A stretch of DNA of 21,989 nucleotides from Paulinella micropora (lineage: Eukaryota; Cercozoa; Imbricatea; Euglyphida): contig BJOX01000097.1 of assembly GCA_009731375.1 (NCBI GenBank), positions 275,955 to 297,943 on the forward strand. The letters are read 5' to 3'. The notes under the pieces are model-generated. The model had not been told where the DNA came from, made no database searches, and saw nothing but the letters and a program-made list of their open reading frames with translations. Positions 1 to 10,958 of this stretch are shown piece after piece; position 1 is the stretch's first letter, and each line of letters starts with the position of its first letter. The position numbers and the translations under genes are program-made.

Positions 1-339
<339 letters not shown>

Positions 340-352
340 TAGTACCTGGCAG

Positions 353-1552
353 GACAATCAGACGCTGACAACAACACGAGTAGCAGCGGGCCAAGTCGTT
401 GGACGAAAGAGAGTACGACTCCAGACTTGTATGTGACAGCGCAGACCGAGGTGGACGAACCTCTGCTTAGTAAAGGGGACCAACGGGGCCAAGTGGTAGA
501 AAATGCGTCTAAGCTGTGGCGGGAAGTGGGGGAGGAGAAGTGTGTAGAGCGACTGGACTCTCCTGCTGACGGGGTTGAAGAGAATGCCAAGTTGGACATT
601 GAGGGGACTGGAGCAGGGGAGATTGTGCGTGAGGAGAAACAGGTGCAAGAGGAGGAGGTGGAGGAGGTGGAGGAGGTAGAGGAGGTGGAGAGGGAGTTGG
701 AGGAGGGGGAACTGGAGGAAGAGGAGGAAGAGGAGGAGGGAGTGATGACGAAGGAGATGGATGTGACAGAGGGGCTGGAAGCTCCGGCTGAGAGTGATAG
801 TGTAGTGAAGGCTAGGTTGGTGGTGCCCCCGGGGGAGCTGCTGGCAGAAGAGACGGACAGTCCTGTTAGTCCTGCACAGGAGGAGGCCAGCAGACATGAG
901 ACAGGCGGCGCCACGGAGGCGGTGGCTTGGGACGGTGAGTCGGCCAAGCAGGACAGGGACATGGACAGGGAAATGCAGGAGGCAGGGCAGCAGCTCGAGG
1001 AAGAGGAAATGGAGGAGAAGGCTGAGGACCTAGAGAAGCCTAGCGAGGCTGCTGCAGCTGCTCTGGGAGAGGATGCTGAGGACCAAGAGAAGCCTGGCGA
1101 GGCTGCAGCTGCTCTGGGAGAGGATGCTGAGGTCCAAGAGAAGCCTGGCGAGGCTGCAGCTGCTCTGGGAGAGGATGCTGAGGTCCAAGAGAAGCCTGGC
1201 GAGGCTGCAGCTGCTCTGGGAGAGGATGCTGAGGACCAAGAGAAGCCTGGCGAGGCTGCAGCTGCTGTGGGAGAGGATGCTGAGGTTCAAGAGAAGCCTG
1301 GCGAGGCTGCAGCTGCTGTGGGAGAGGATGCTCAAGAGAAGCCTGGCGAGGCTGCAGCCGCTCTGGGAGAGGATTCTTCTTCCCAGGCCCTTGGCGCGGA
1401 CCCGTTGGCAATTGAAGAACAAGAAACCATGCCAAGAGAAGAAGAAGAAGATGAAGAAGAAGAAGAGGAAGAAGAAGAGGAAGAAGAAGAAGAGGAAACT
1501 ATGCTGAGCACCATGCTGGAACAAGAAGAACGACCGGAAGAACAAGCAGAGG

Positions 1553-1584
<32 letters not shown>

Positions 1585-2248
1585 CGAGAAGAACAAGAAC
1601 AAGAAGAACAACAACGACAAGAACAAGAACAAGAAGAACAACAAGAAGACACAAGCGCAGACATGTTGGAGGTGGCACCCGGGCCGGAAAACCCCCGCTT
1701 GAAGTCAGGACTCATCATTGAGCAAGGGACTCGAGCCAAGTCCGAGCATTCGCATTCACATCCTCACGTGCAGACAACAGGGCAAGTGGCGCCACCGACG
1801 CCAGAAAACCCGGACCAACCCATCCGGCCCGTAGCTTTGAAGCCGTTGGCAGTGATTGTGACGGCCGAAACCGAAACTGAAGAAACTGGCAACGTAAGTG
1901 TGGCAGCCAAAGCGGCATCTCCGCCCTTGCCAACTCCGGATTTGGACACACTAGTGACGGCAAGTAGCCAGAGTAGGACATTTGGCAATCACGTGGGTTC
2001 GCAGCCCTTATCCTCCTCTACACAATCCACACAGTGCCCTCCCGATGGCCCGGCCAGCAGTCACAGCAACATGAACCAAGCTTGTGCAGCTTTGCCTGCC
2101 GTAACCATCCTTCCAATGTCTAAACCGATCTCTTTCACTTCCTCCGCCCCAGTCTCGCCTTCCTCCGTCGCCTCCGCGCCCTTCTCTCCCTCTTCCGTCT
2201 GCTCCACCACCTCCCGAGGCAAGCGAGGACGGCCGAAAGGTAGCGGGA

Positions 2249-2279
<31 letters not shown>

Positions 2280-3940
2280 GCAAGTGCAAGCTGCTAAGGA
2301 CCCTCTAACCACCGCATCCCCAGCGCCGGTGGTGATCTCACGGTTGAAGTCTCCTAAGCATTCCCGTAAGTACGTCTGCCATTGTGGCCTGGCGTACACG
2401 ACCAACTTCAGCCTGCACCGTCACCAGGAGAACAAGCACGGGACTCGCACTGGACCATCCACAACGACTCCGCCGGGGTCCGTGGAGTGGAAAGGCAGAC
2501 TAGACGAGGAGGACGGGGAGAGCGTGGCTGCTTCAGAGGGCCGCTACGAGCGTAGAGGTAGTATAGCTTCGGCAAGTATAGCTTCTGTAGACTCACGCCG
2601 GGGCAGCATCAGCCACGAGTCGATGGGACACACCGAGGAAGAAGACGAGATGATGGAGGAGGACGACGAGGAGGGCAGGAGTGTCGGGCTGGCCGGTACG
2701 TCCGGCAAGAGGAAAGACGGACGCAAGAAGAGACGGGTGGGAGTCGGGATTCCTCGCGCAGGTGCAGGAGAGGGGAAGTTAGACGCGATGGGTCGGCGGC
2801 CTCGTCGCTGCCGGCGCTGCCACAGCACCGAGTGCCCAGCCAGGTTCCAAGGCCCTTGCCAAACGCTCCCACAGCAGCCGGTCAAGAAACCGGTCCCCAA
2901 ACACCAGCCCTATGGCGGGGCCGGGGAGTGGGTGGAAGAGATCGGCCACCAAGATGGGGACAGTGCAGGGACAGGTCGCAACACTTTTACGGCGCGGATT
3001 GCTGCAGCGGGCGCCGCAATCTTCCCCACTTCGCTACCTCCCATCACACACCACCACCACCACCACCACCAGCCCCAACAGCAAGCCACAGGCTCAGTCT
3101 CAGTCTCAAGCCCTGTGTCAGGACTTACCACGCCCGCCTCGTCTTTATCTTCTTCGTCACCCGCATCTACGTCCTATCTTTCCTCCACGTCTTTGTCTTC
3201 CTCACCTCTCACACATTCCGCACTGCCAGACCTTGCGTCGACTGCCCTCTCCTTCTGCAATTCTTCTCACACTCCTGAGCATTCCTCCACCCCCTCTCCC
3301 TCTACTGTCTCTCCTCCCCCCCAGACATCTGGCAGTCCTCCTGCCGCCATGCTCAGAACCGGCCCCGCCGGTGCCCCCCACCACCCACCAGAAATGGCTG
3401 GACTGGCGCCACCTGCTAGTGATAATATCGGTGCAAGTGGCGCGGAGGGACAGGACAGTGCAGGGAAAAGGGAAGGGGATGCTGCTGCAGCGAATGCGAA
3501 AGTCGTTCTTCTCCCTTCGCCCGCGAACGAGGAGGCGGCGGCGGGCGCTGCTGCGGTGCCACCCGGACCAGAAGTCTTGGCACGTCCGACCAGTGATGGC
3601 TTGCCGAATGGGCTTGCGACCAGTAACGAACAACCCGAGTCCAAGCCCAGTAAAGACAGACAGAAGGGGGTGAAGCTGGAGGTGGTTCAGGGCGTGAAGT
3701 TGGAGGAAACGCCTTATACACTGGCGGGACAGAAGCGCACGAAGCGTGAAATTTGTTACAAGGAACAGAATCTCAACACGAAGGTGACTTCAACCAACAC
3801 GGTGACAGTGGCGGCGTATGCACAGCCTCCTGTCAAGCGAGCCCGGCGCAGCCAAGAAAGTGAAGGAGGAGGCGGCGGCGTGGAGCACGGGGTGGGGAAG
3901 AAGCGATCACGAGAGCAGGTCAGCAAGAGAAGAGGGACGA
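353..3940 (+). CDS. Large exon: acidic AT-hook / C2H2-like zinc-finger nuclear protein (partial)
   Basis: One frame is open from 353 into the assembly gap at 3941. It has no convincing internal ATG start. The frame meets a stop at 340-342, while an AG at 351-352 makes a good splice acceptor, so I start the exon at 353. In order, it shows: a strongly acidic Glu-rich N-terminal region; seven 15-18 residue repeats (1021-1374); a poly-Glu tract (about 1438-1497); poly-Gln (from about 1552); an AT-hook, [11 protein letters not shown], at 2221-2253 followed by a second poly-Gln; a zinc finger C-X1-C-X12-H-X4-H at 2377-2439; a basic patch near 2700-2740; a Cys cluster C-X2-C-X4-C-X7-C at 2809-2859; seven His at 3049-3069; Ser/Pro-rich sequence; two VKLE motifs (3670 and 3694) fitting the SUMO consensus; and KR-rich patches at 3832-3930. 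AT-hooks bind the minor groove of AT-rich DNA, so a nuclear DNA-binding or chromatin role is inferred. The family is not recognised. Confidence 0.72.
1021..1374 (+). repeat. Coding minisatellite, 51-bp unit, seven copies
   Basis: In frame within the large exon. The unit is [17 protein letters not shown] (17 residues). The first copy has 18 residues and the last 15. Copies differ mainly by D/V at position 3 and L/V at position 14. The period is a multiple of three, so copy-number change would keep the frame. Confidence 0.93.
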
Positions 3941-4506
3941 NNNNNNNNNNNNNNNNNNNNNNNNNNNNNNNNNNNNNNNNNNNNNNNNNNNNNNNNNNNN
4001 NNNNNNNNNNNNNNNNNNNNNNNNNNNNNNNNNNNNNNNNNNNNNNNNNNNNNNNNNNNNNNNNNNNNNNNNNNNNNNNNNNNNNNNNNNNNNNNNNNNN
4101 NNNNNNNNNNNNNNNNNNNNNNNNNNNNNNNNNNNNNNNNNNNNNNNNNNNNNNNNNNNNNNNNNNNNNNNNNNNNNNNNNNNNNNNNNNNNNNNNNNNN
4201 NNNNNNNNNNNNNNNNNNNNNNNNNNNNNNNNNNNNNNNNNNNNNNNNNNNNNNNNNNNNNNNNNNNNNNNNNNNNNNNNNNNNNNNNNNNNNNNNNNNN
4301 NNNNNNNNNNNNNNNNNNNNNNNNNNNNNNNNNNNNNNNNNNNNNNNNNNNNNNNNNNNNNNNNNNNNNNNNNNNNNNNNNNNNNNNNNNNNNNNNNNNN
4401 NNNNNNNNNNNNNNNNNNNNNNNNNNNNNNNNNNNNNNNNNNNNNNNNNNNNNNNNNNNNNNNNNNNNNNNNNNNNNNNNNNNNNNNNNNNNNNNNNNNN
4501 NNNNNN
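3941..4506. other. Assembly gap (566 N)
   Basis: A run of N interrupts the large exon. Its true length is unknown, so the exon's 3' end and its splice donor cannot be placed and the frame across it is not informative. Confidence 1.
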
Positions 4507-4546
<40 letters not shown>

Positions 4547-4603
4547 GGGTATTTTTGTATACATATACATATACATATCTCATAAATATGTATATGTATG
4601 CAG
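4507..4603 (+). repeat. Poly-G tract (39 G) and TA-rich stem before a splice acceptor
   Basis: Thirty-nine G follow the gap directly (4507-4545). Then comes a TACATA-type stretch in which ATACATATACATAT (4565-4578) is complementary to ATATGTATATGTAT (4586-4599) with a 7-base loop, ending in GCAG at 4600-4603. Most simply this is intron sequence leading to the next exon. The poly-G may be partly a gap-edge artefact. Confidence 0.75.
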
Positions 4604-4646
4604 GTTTACCTTTGTATCTGTAGGAGAACATGCATGTCTTGTCTAG

Positions 4647-5219
4647 GTGGTGACGCGGCCATGGGTGAGGGCGCAGAGAACATGTTTGGTGGAAAAGACG
4701 CTTGGTCTAGCACGGGAGGCATGGAGGGTTTAGGCAAGTTAAGCGCGCTAGAAGGCTTGGGCGAGCTTATGGGAAACGGGCCAGGCAAGCGCAAAGGGGG
4801 TAAAGGGCGGCGGGGGGGGAAGGGTAGAAATTGGACCGAGCGCAAGACGTTCCATTGCGTGTGCGGCTTAAGTTATTCCACGGCGTTTTCTTTGATGCGG
4901 CACCAAGCCCACAAGCACGGCGCCAAGATGGTGACCAAGAACGGGAAGAAGAAGGGGAAAGGGAAAGGGAAAGGGAAAGGGACCGGCAACAAGACTGGCG
5001 GGCCGGCCGATCCAAACGCGGAGACCATTGTGCAGGAAACGGACGACGTAGCTAACCGCCGCCGGCTGGCCTACGACCTCTCCTTCTCTGCAGCGTTCAC
5101 ATCCTCGCTCAACTCCGAGCCGCCCTCTCCGCCCTCCGACGCAGCCCTAGCCGGGACGGACGCACTGCCCGTTTCCCCCAAATCAGCCTCGGGTCGGCCC
5201 GGTTCCGGCCAAGAAGCAG
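4647..5219 (+). CDS. Exon with second CxC-type C2H2 finger (partial gene)
   Basis: The frame is open from 4598 to 5254. Three AG acceptors are possible (ending at 4603, 4623 and 4646). I prefer 4646 because the sequence before it is TA-rich and unlike coding DNA. The 3' boundary is set at AAGCAG|GTTCTA, after which TATATC repeats begin. The exon has a Gly/Met-rich start, a basic GKRKGGKGRRGGKGR patch, a finger C-X1-C-X12-H-X4-H at 4856-4918, a Lys-Gly run coded by GGGAAA repeats (about 4951-4980), and a Ser/Pro-rich tail. Fifteen of 22 residues from the first Cys to the Gly after the last His match the finger at 2377-2442, so both exons very likely belong to one gene. It ends one base into a codon. 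Confidence 0.65.
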
Positions 5220-5443
5220 GTTCTATACATCTATATCTATATCTATATCTATAACTATATCTATATCTATATCTATATCTATATCTATATCTATATCTAT
5301 ATCTATATCTACTTGTCCTGTTGCCTCCTGTCTTCTTTGTGAAAGTCGAGTATGTAAGTAATGTGTGTATGTATCTAATCATGGATGCATGGTTGGGTAG
5401 ATCTATATGTTTATGTGTGTCTGAATATCTCAGATTGGGAGGG

Positions 5444-5444
<1 letters not shown>
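5220..5444 (+). repeat. TATATC hexanucleotide array and unique intron sequence
   Basis: TATATC repeats occupy about 5229-5311. About 130 bases of unique sequence follow, including a textbook 5' splice motif GTAAGT at 5354-5359. No convincing exon frame precedes that motif, so I do not call one. Confidence 0.8.
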
Positions 5445-5510
<66 letters not shown>

Positions 5511-5583
5511 CCTACCTACCTACCTACCTACCTACCTACCTACCTACCTACCTACCTACCTACCTACCTACCTACCTACCTAC

Positions 5584-5644
<61 letters not shown>
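5445..5644 (+). repeat. Sandwich array TATC - TACC - TATC
   Basis: About 60 bases of TATC repeat, then about 75 bases of TACC, then about 60 bases of TATC again, with sharp switches and the same register and period throughout. Confidence 0.95.
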
Positions 5645-5647
<3 letters not shown>

Positions 5648-6103
5648 TTTGCAATGGGTACCATCTGTCGACAGACCGAGAATTAGGGGATGGTGTGGAT
5701 GTGCTGGGCCCGTGGTGGGGTGCCCTATGTGTGCCTGTAAGTCACATGCCGAAACAGCGACGGGAAGCAATCCTATTCCCTCAGGGCGCCCTTTCTCGCG
5801 TGTTGAGCCCGGAATAAAACCCACAGTGCTCTGTCGGTTTATACTAGACTGTCGAACAGTCTCGAAACTCCATCTGCTTACTGGGTCCTCTGTAATGGAG
5901 GTGGGAGCTCGTTCTGCAAGGGGCGCTTATGGAACGAGCCCTGGCCCCGCCTGGTACTAGGGAGCTTTGGTATCGCCTGTATCAGTCCCTTCCGTGCAAA
6001 CATCACGGCTTAGCTGGGCATCGGGTTAATACTTTACCCACAGACTTCCTTGGTTGACGAAATCAGAAGCTCCTTTTTTCTGAAAAAGTCGATATTTCAT
6101 CCA
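5645..6103 (+). mobile_element. Structured dispersed element, copy 1 (longer copy)
   Basis: Unique sequence of about 460 bases between two TATC arrays. Bases 5838-6083 recur without a visible difference at 20537-20782. The shared part has several local stems: AGACTGT/ACAGTCT (5846-5862), CTCCAT/ATGGAG (5868-5900), GCTCGTTC/GAACGAGC (5907-5939), CCGTG/CACGG (5992-6008) and GGGT/ACCC (6023-6039). It then has six T at 6074-6079 that would suit an RNA polymerase III stop. The 5' extension seen only here (5645-5837) holds the 12-base palindrome TCTGTCGACAGA and a GTAAGT. I see no protein-coding signal and no clear A or B box. A SINE-like retroposon or an ncRNA-derived repeat with a TATC tail is the best guess; the class is not established. 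Confidence 0.55.
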
Positions 6104-6417
<314 letters not shown>

Positions 6418-6550
6418 NNNNNNNNNNNNNNNNNNNNNNNNNNNNNNNNNNNNNNNNNNNNNNNNNNNNNNNNNNNNNNNNNNNNNNNNNNNNNNNNNNN
6501 NNNNNNNNNNNNNNNNNNNNNNNNNNNNNNNNNNNNNNNNNNNNNNNNNN
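6418..6550. other. Assembly gap (133 N)
   Basis: The gap lies between a TATC array and a TC array. Its true length is unknown. Confidence 1.
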
Positions 6551-6646
<96 letters not shown>

Positions 6647-6738
6647 AAACAGCCTGTAAGCTGTAAGCTGTCTCTTCTAGCCTTATCTCCAGCAGATGCA
6701 TGCATGCATGCAGCATCATCATCATCATCATCATCATC

Positions 6739-6792
<54 letters not shown>

Positions 6793-6835
6793 GAAAGGAG
6801 CTGGAGGAGGTCAGATGCATGCATGCATCATCATG

Positions 6836-6873
<38 letters not shown>

Positions 6874-6883
6874 GATCATCATC

Positions 6884-6944
<61 letters not shown>
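6551..6944 (+). repeat. TC arrays and duplicated ATGC-TCA-TC compound repeat
   Basis: TC repeat to 6644, then about 40 bases of unique sequence with a short direct repeat (GTAAGCT twice). Two compound units of about 125 bases follow. Each reads CAG-ATGCATGCATG, then a TCA run, then TTTC(TC)n (from about 6690 and from about 6812). They are separated by a short unique linker at 6789-6811. Confidence 0.88.
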
Positions 6945-7043
6945 NNNNNNNNNNNNNNNNNNNNNNNNNNNNNNNNNNNNNNNNNNNNNNNNNNNNNNNN
7001 NNNNNNNNNNNNNNNNCCCCCCCCCCCCCCCCCCCCCCCCCCC
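6945..7043. other. Assembly gap (72 N) followed by poly-C (27 C)
   Basis: N run 6945-7016, then 27 C to 7043. A TC array lies to the left and a TC-rich bit to the right. The same order is found at 21236-21331. Confidence 0.98.
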
Positions 7044-7190
7044 TCCTCTCTCTCTCTCACTTTCTTTTTCCCCGCGATGAGCAAACGTCAACGTCGCTTT
7101 TCTGAACCGTTTGATGCAGCAAACATAGCTCTGAGGGATTCTAGTCTCCTGCGTTGACTCTTTTCTTCTTTCTTCTTTCTTCTTTCTTAA
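7044..7190 (+). other. Unique island with a 26-codon open frame
   Basis: After a TC/TTTC stretch, an ATG at 7077 opens a short frame beginning MSKRQRRFSEPF and closing with TGA at 7155-7157. The minus strand is open through the same bases. The composition is gene-like and unlike the flanking repeats, so it may be a small exon or the relic of one. No family is recognised. TTCTTTC repeats lead into the next array. Confidence 0.3.
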
Positions 7191-9110
<1,920 letters not shown>

Positions 9111-9113
9111 CAG

Positions 9114-9180
9114 TTGTATGAGTTAGTAGTTATTGGTAAGTCTGTTCCTATCCATCTGTTCTCGTGTTCGCTTTGCCAAG
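9114..9180 (+). other. Possible degenerate exon copy or upstream exon fragment
   Basis: Between the trinucleotide array and a pyrimidine tract is a short unique stretch with an AG before it (9112-9113). It reads LYELVVIGKSVPIHLFSCSLCQ and ends at AAG|GTTCTC. Its SCSLCQ resembles TCSICQ in the exon copies downstream, and the DNA resembles them too. It could carry a first CxxC pair, but the phase does not join exon 9565-9624 and the spacing would be too short, so a decayed copy is preferred. A GTAAGT also occurs at 9136-9141. Confidence 0.25.
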
Positions 9181-9282
9181 GTTCTCTTTCTTTCTTTTTT
9201 CTCTCTCGTTTCTCTTCTTCTTCTTTCCTTCTCCTCTTCTTCTTTTTCCTTCTCCTCTTCTTCTTTCCTTCTTCTCTCCCAG
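9181..9282 (+). promoter_or_regulatory. Pyrimidine tract and 3' splice site, duplicate 1
   Basis: About 100 bases of CTTCTTTC-type sequence ending in CCCAG at 9278-9282. The same tract precedes the copies at 9402 and 9565, so tract and splice site were duplicated together. Confidence 0.6.
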
Positions 9283-9318
9283 GTGTTGACGTGTTCAATA
9301 TGCCAATCGGTTGATTAC
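9283..9318 (+). pseudogene. Truncated copy 1 of MYND exon start
   Basis: Reads VLTCSICQSVDY directly after an AG. It then runs into ATCTCTCTTTC instead of the TGTGGTGCG that continues the intact exon at 9601. It lacks the YC-x3-CQ half, so it cannot supply the zinc ligands if used alone. It differs from the intact copy by a third-position TCA/TCG change. Confidence 0.7.
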
Positions 9319-9401
9319 ATCTCTCTTTCTTTCTTTCTCTTCTTCTTTCCTTCTCTTCTTCTTTTTCCTTCTCCTCTTCTTCTTTCCTTCTTCTCTTTTA
9401 G

Positions 9402-9437
9402 GTGTTGACGTGTTCAATATGCCAATCGATCGATTAC
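9402..9437 (+). pseudogene. Truncated copy 2 of MYND exon start
   Basis: Same 36 bases after TTTTAG, 119 bases downstream of copy 1, reading VLTCSICQSIDY. It breaks off at the same point as copy 1 and is followed by the same TCTCTTTC tract. Confidence 0.7.
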
Positions 9438-9564
9438 ATCTCTCTTTCTTTCTTTCTCTTCTTCTCTTTCCTTCTCTTCAAGTCTTTCCCATTCCGCCGA
9501 CTGCTTCCTCTCCCATCGTCCCTTTCTTTTTCCTTCTCTTCTTCTTCTTTTCCTTCTTTTTCAG

Positions 9565-9624
9565 GTGTTGACGTGTTCGATATGCCAATCGGTTGATTAC
9601 TGTGGTGCGCAATGTCAGCTCGCG
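9565..9624 (+). CDS. MYND zinc-finger exon (second ligand half)
   Basis: A 60-base exon in phase 0 between TTTTTCAG and GCG|GTACATG, coding VLTCSICQSVDYCGAQCQLA. This matches the centre of a MYND finger (C-x2-C, then YC-x3-CQ). The donor choice comes from joining to the exon at 10739. Together they give CQLA-AWPAHHKDC, which has the MYND spacing C-Q-x3-W-x2-H-x3-C exactly. MYND fingers bind proline-rich peptides and recruit co-repressors or sit in SET-domain methyltransferases. The first CxxC pair should be in an upstream exon that I did not find. It is the third and only complete copy of a tandemly repeated splice-site and exon-start segment. Confidence 0.65.
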
Positions 9625-10035
<411 letters not shown>

Positions 10036-10186
10036 ATGCAGACAAAGACTGTTCACACAGGCCGTAACATAAAACCTACATCTAAATCTATATCTATATC
10101 CGAAATATGTATTCTATGGTATATTTTTCTCATATCTATGTATCTATATTATATATACCTCTACACACACACACACACATATATAT

Positions 10187-10221
<35 letters not shown>

Positions 10222-10390
10222 GTATATATATATATGTATATATATATATGTATATATATATGTATATATATATATATGCAGGCATCATCACACAGGCCAT
10301 AACATAAACCTGTATCTAAATCTATATCTATATCCGCAATATATTCTATGCTATATCTCTATGTTCATATCTTATGTATGTATGTGTGTA
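10036..10390 (+). repeat. Two decayed repeat units within the intron
   Basis: The segment GCAG...CACACAGGCC-TAACATAAA-CCT-ATCTAAATCTATATC at about 10036-10125 recurs at about 10277-10360. Each starts at a TGCAG. The first contains ACAAAGACTGTTC, which resembles ACAAAGACTGCTC of the exon at 10739, so these look like old, decayed copies of that exon start. TATATG repeats lie between them. Confidence 0.55.
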
Positions 10391-10496
10391 TGTATGTCTG
10401 TCTGTCTGTATGTATGTATGTATGTATGTATGTCTGTATGTATGTCTGCATGTATGTATGTATGTATCTATATTATATATACCTCTATCTACGCAG
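10391..10496 (+). repeat. TATG/TCTG tetranucleotide array and splice-site tail
   Basis: TATG repeats with TCTG steps, then CTATATTATATATACCTCTATCTACGCAG. This same tail recurs before the copies at 10669 and 10739. Confidence 0.85.
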
Positions 10497-10571
10497 GCAT
10501 GGCCAGATCTTTACAAAGATTGCTCCACTCTATGTATCTATATTTTTTATATCCTCTATCTATCTGTGTAG
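10497..10571 (+). pseudogene. MYND exon-2 duplicate, type a (His lost)
   Basis: After ACGCAG it reads AWPDLYKDCSTL and then drifts into CTATG repeats. The zinc-ligand His of AWPAHHKDC is Leu here, so use of this acceptor would give a broken finger. Confidence 0.65.
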
Positions 10572-10668
10572 GCATGGCCGGCCCATCACAAAGATTGCTC
10601 CAACTCTGGCTTCTATCTCTATGTTAATATCTTATGTATCTATATTATATATACCTCTATCTACGCAG
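10572..10668 (+). pseudogene. MYND exon-2 duplicate, type b (ligands kept)
   Basis: After TGTGTAG it reads AWPAHHKDCSNSG. All finger residues are intact, but the sequence after them diverges and becomes TA-rich. It could serve as an alternative acceptor giving a different C-terminus. Confidence 0.6.
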
Positions 10669-10738
10669 GCATGGCAAGATCTTTACAAAGATTGCTCCAC
10701 TCTATGTATCTATATTATATATACCTCTATCTACGCAG
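10669..10738 (+). pseudogene. MYND exon-2 duplicate, type a' (His lost)
   Basis: After ACGCAG it reads AWQDLYKDCSTL, nearly identical to the type a unit 172 bases upstream. It is followed by the shared tail ATTATATATACCTCTATCTACGCAG, which opens the intact exon. Confidence 0.65.
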
Positions 10739-10804
10739 GCATGGCCAGCCCATCACAAAGACTGCTCCACTTTGGCTAAGCAACTGGAAACGAAAGAGAC
10801 TGAG
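10739..10804 (+). CDS. MYND zinc-finger exon (final W-x2-H-x3-C part)
   Basis: A 66-base phase-0 exon between CTACGCAG and GAG|GTAATT, beginning AWPAHHKDCSTLAKQLETKE. It supplies the last Trp, His and Cys of the MYND finger. The residues after the finger are polar and look helical. If it is not spliced, the frame continues VISLQY and stops at 10823-10825. I favour splicing because the next candidate exon is also in phase 0. It is the last and most complete of four close copies. Confidence 0.6.
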
Positions 10805-10827
10805 GTAATTTCACTACAGTACTAGTA

Positions 10828-10869
<42 letters not shown>

Positions 10870-10958
10870 GTGATGATCCAAACACAAAACGCAATGCTTT
10901 GTGTGAACAATTCATGATCCAATATTAATCTGACGGGGTTCTTATTTGTCCTAAACAG

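Noticed and set aside
2364-2369. GTAAGT donor inside the large exon
   Set aside because: The frame continues directly into the zinc finger, so splicing here would remove it. Chance occurrence is likely.
3202-3644. Minus-strand and shifted frames in the Ser/Pro-rich region
   Set aside because: Shadows of the large exon. They lack motifs and splice or start support.
427-4623. Single 1398-residue protein across the gap
   Set aside because: It translates N and the poly-G tract. Gap length is arbitrary, the frame after it is meaningless, and the start codon at 427 is TTG inside an exon that opens at 353.
5385-5960. 191-residue frame with a Cys-rich part (WCGCAGPVVGCPMCAC)
   Set aside because: It starts in a TATC array and ends inside the dispersed element. 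The Cys pattern does not join the MYND exon in phase or spacing.
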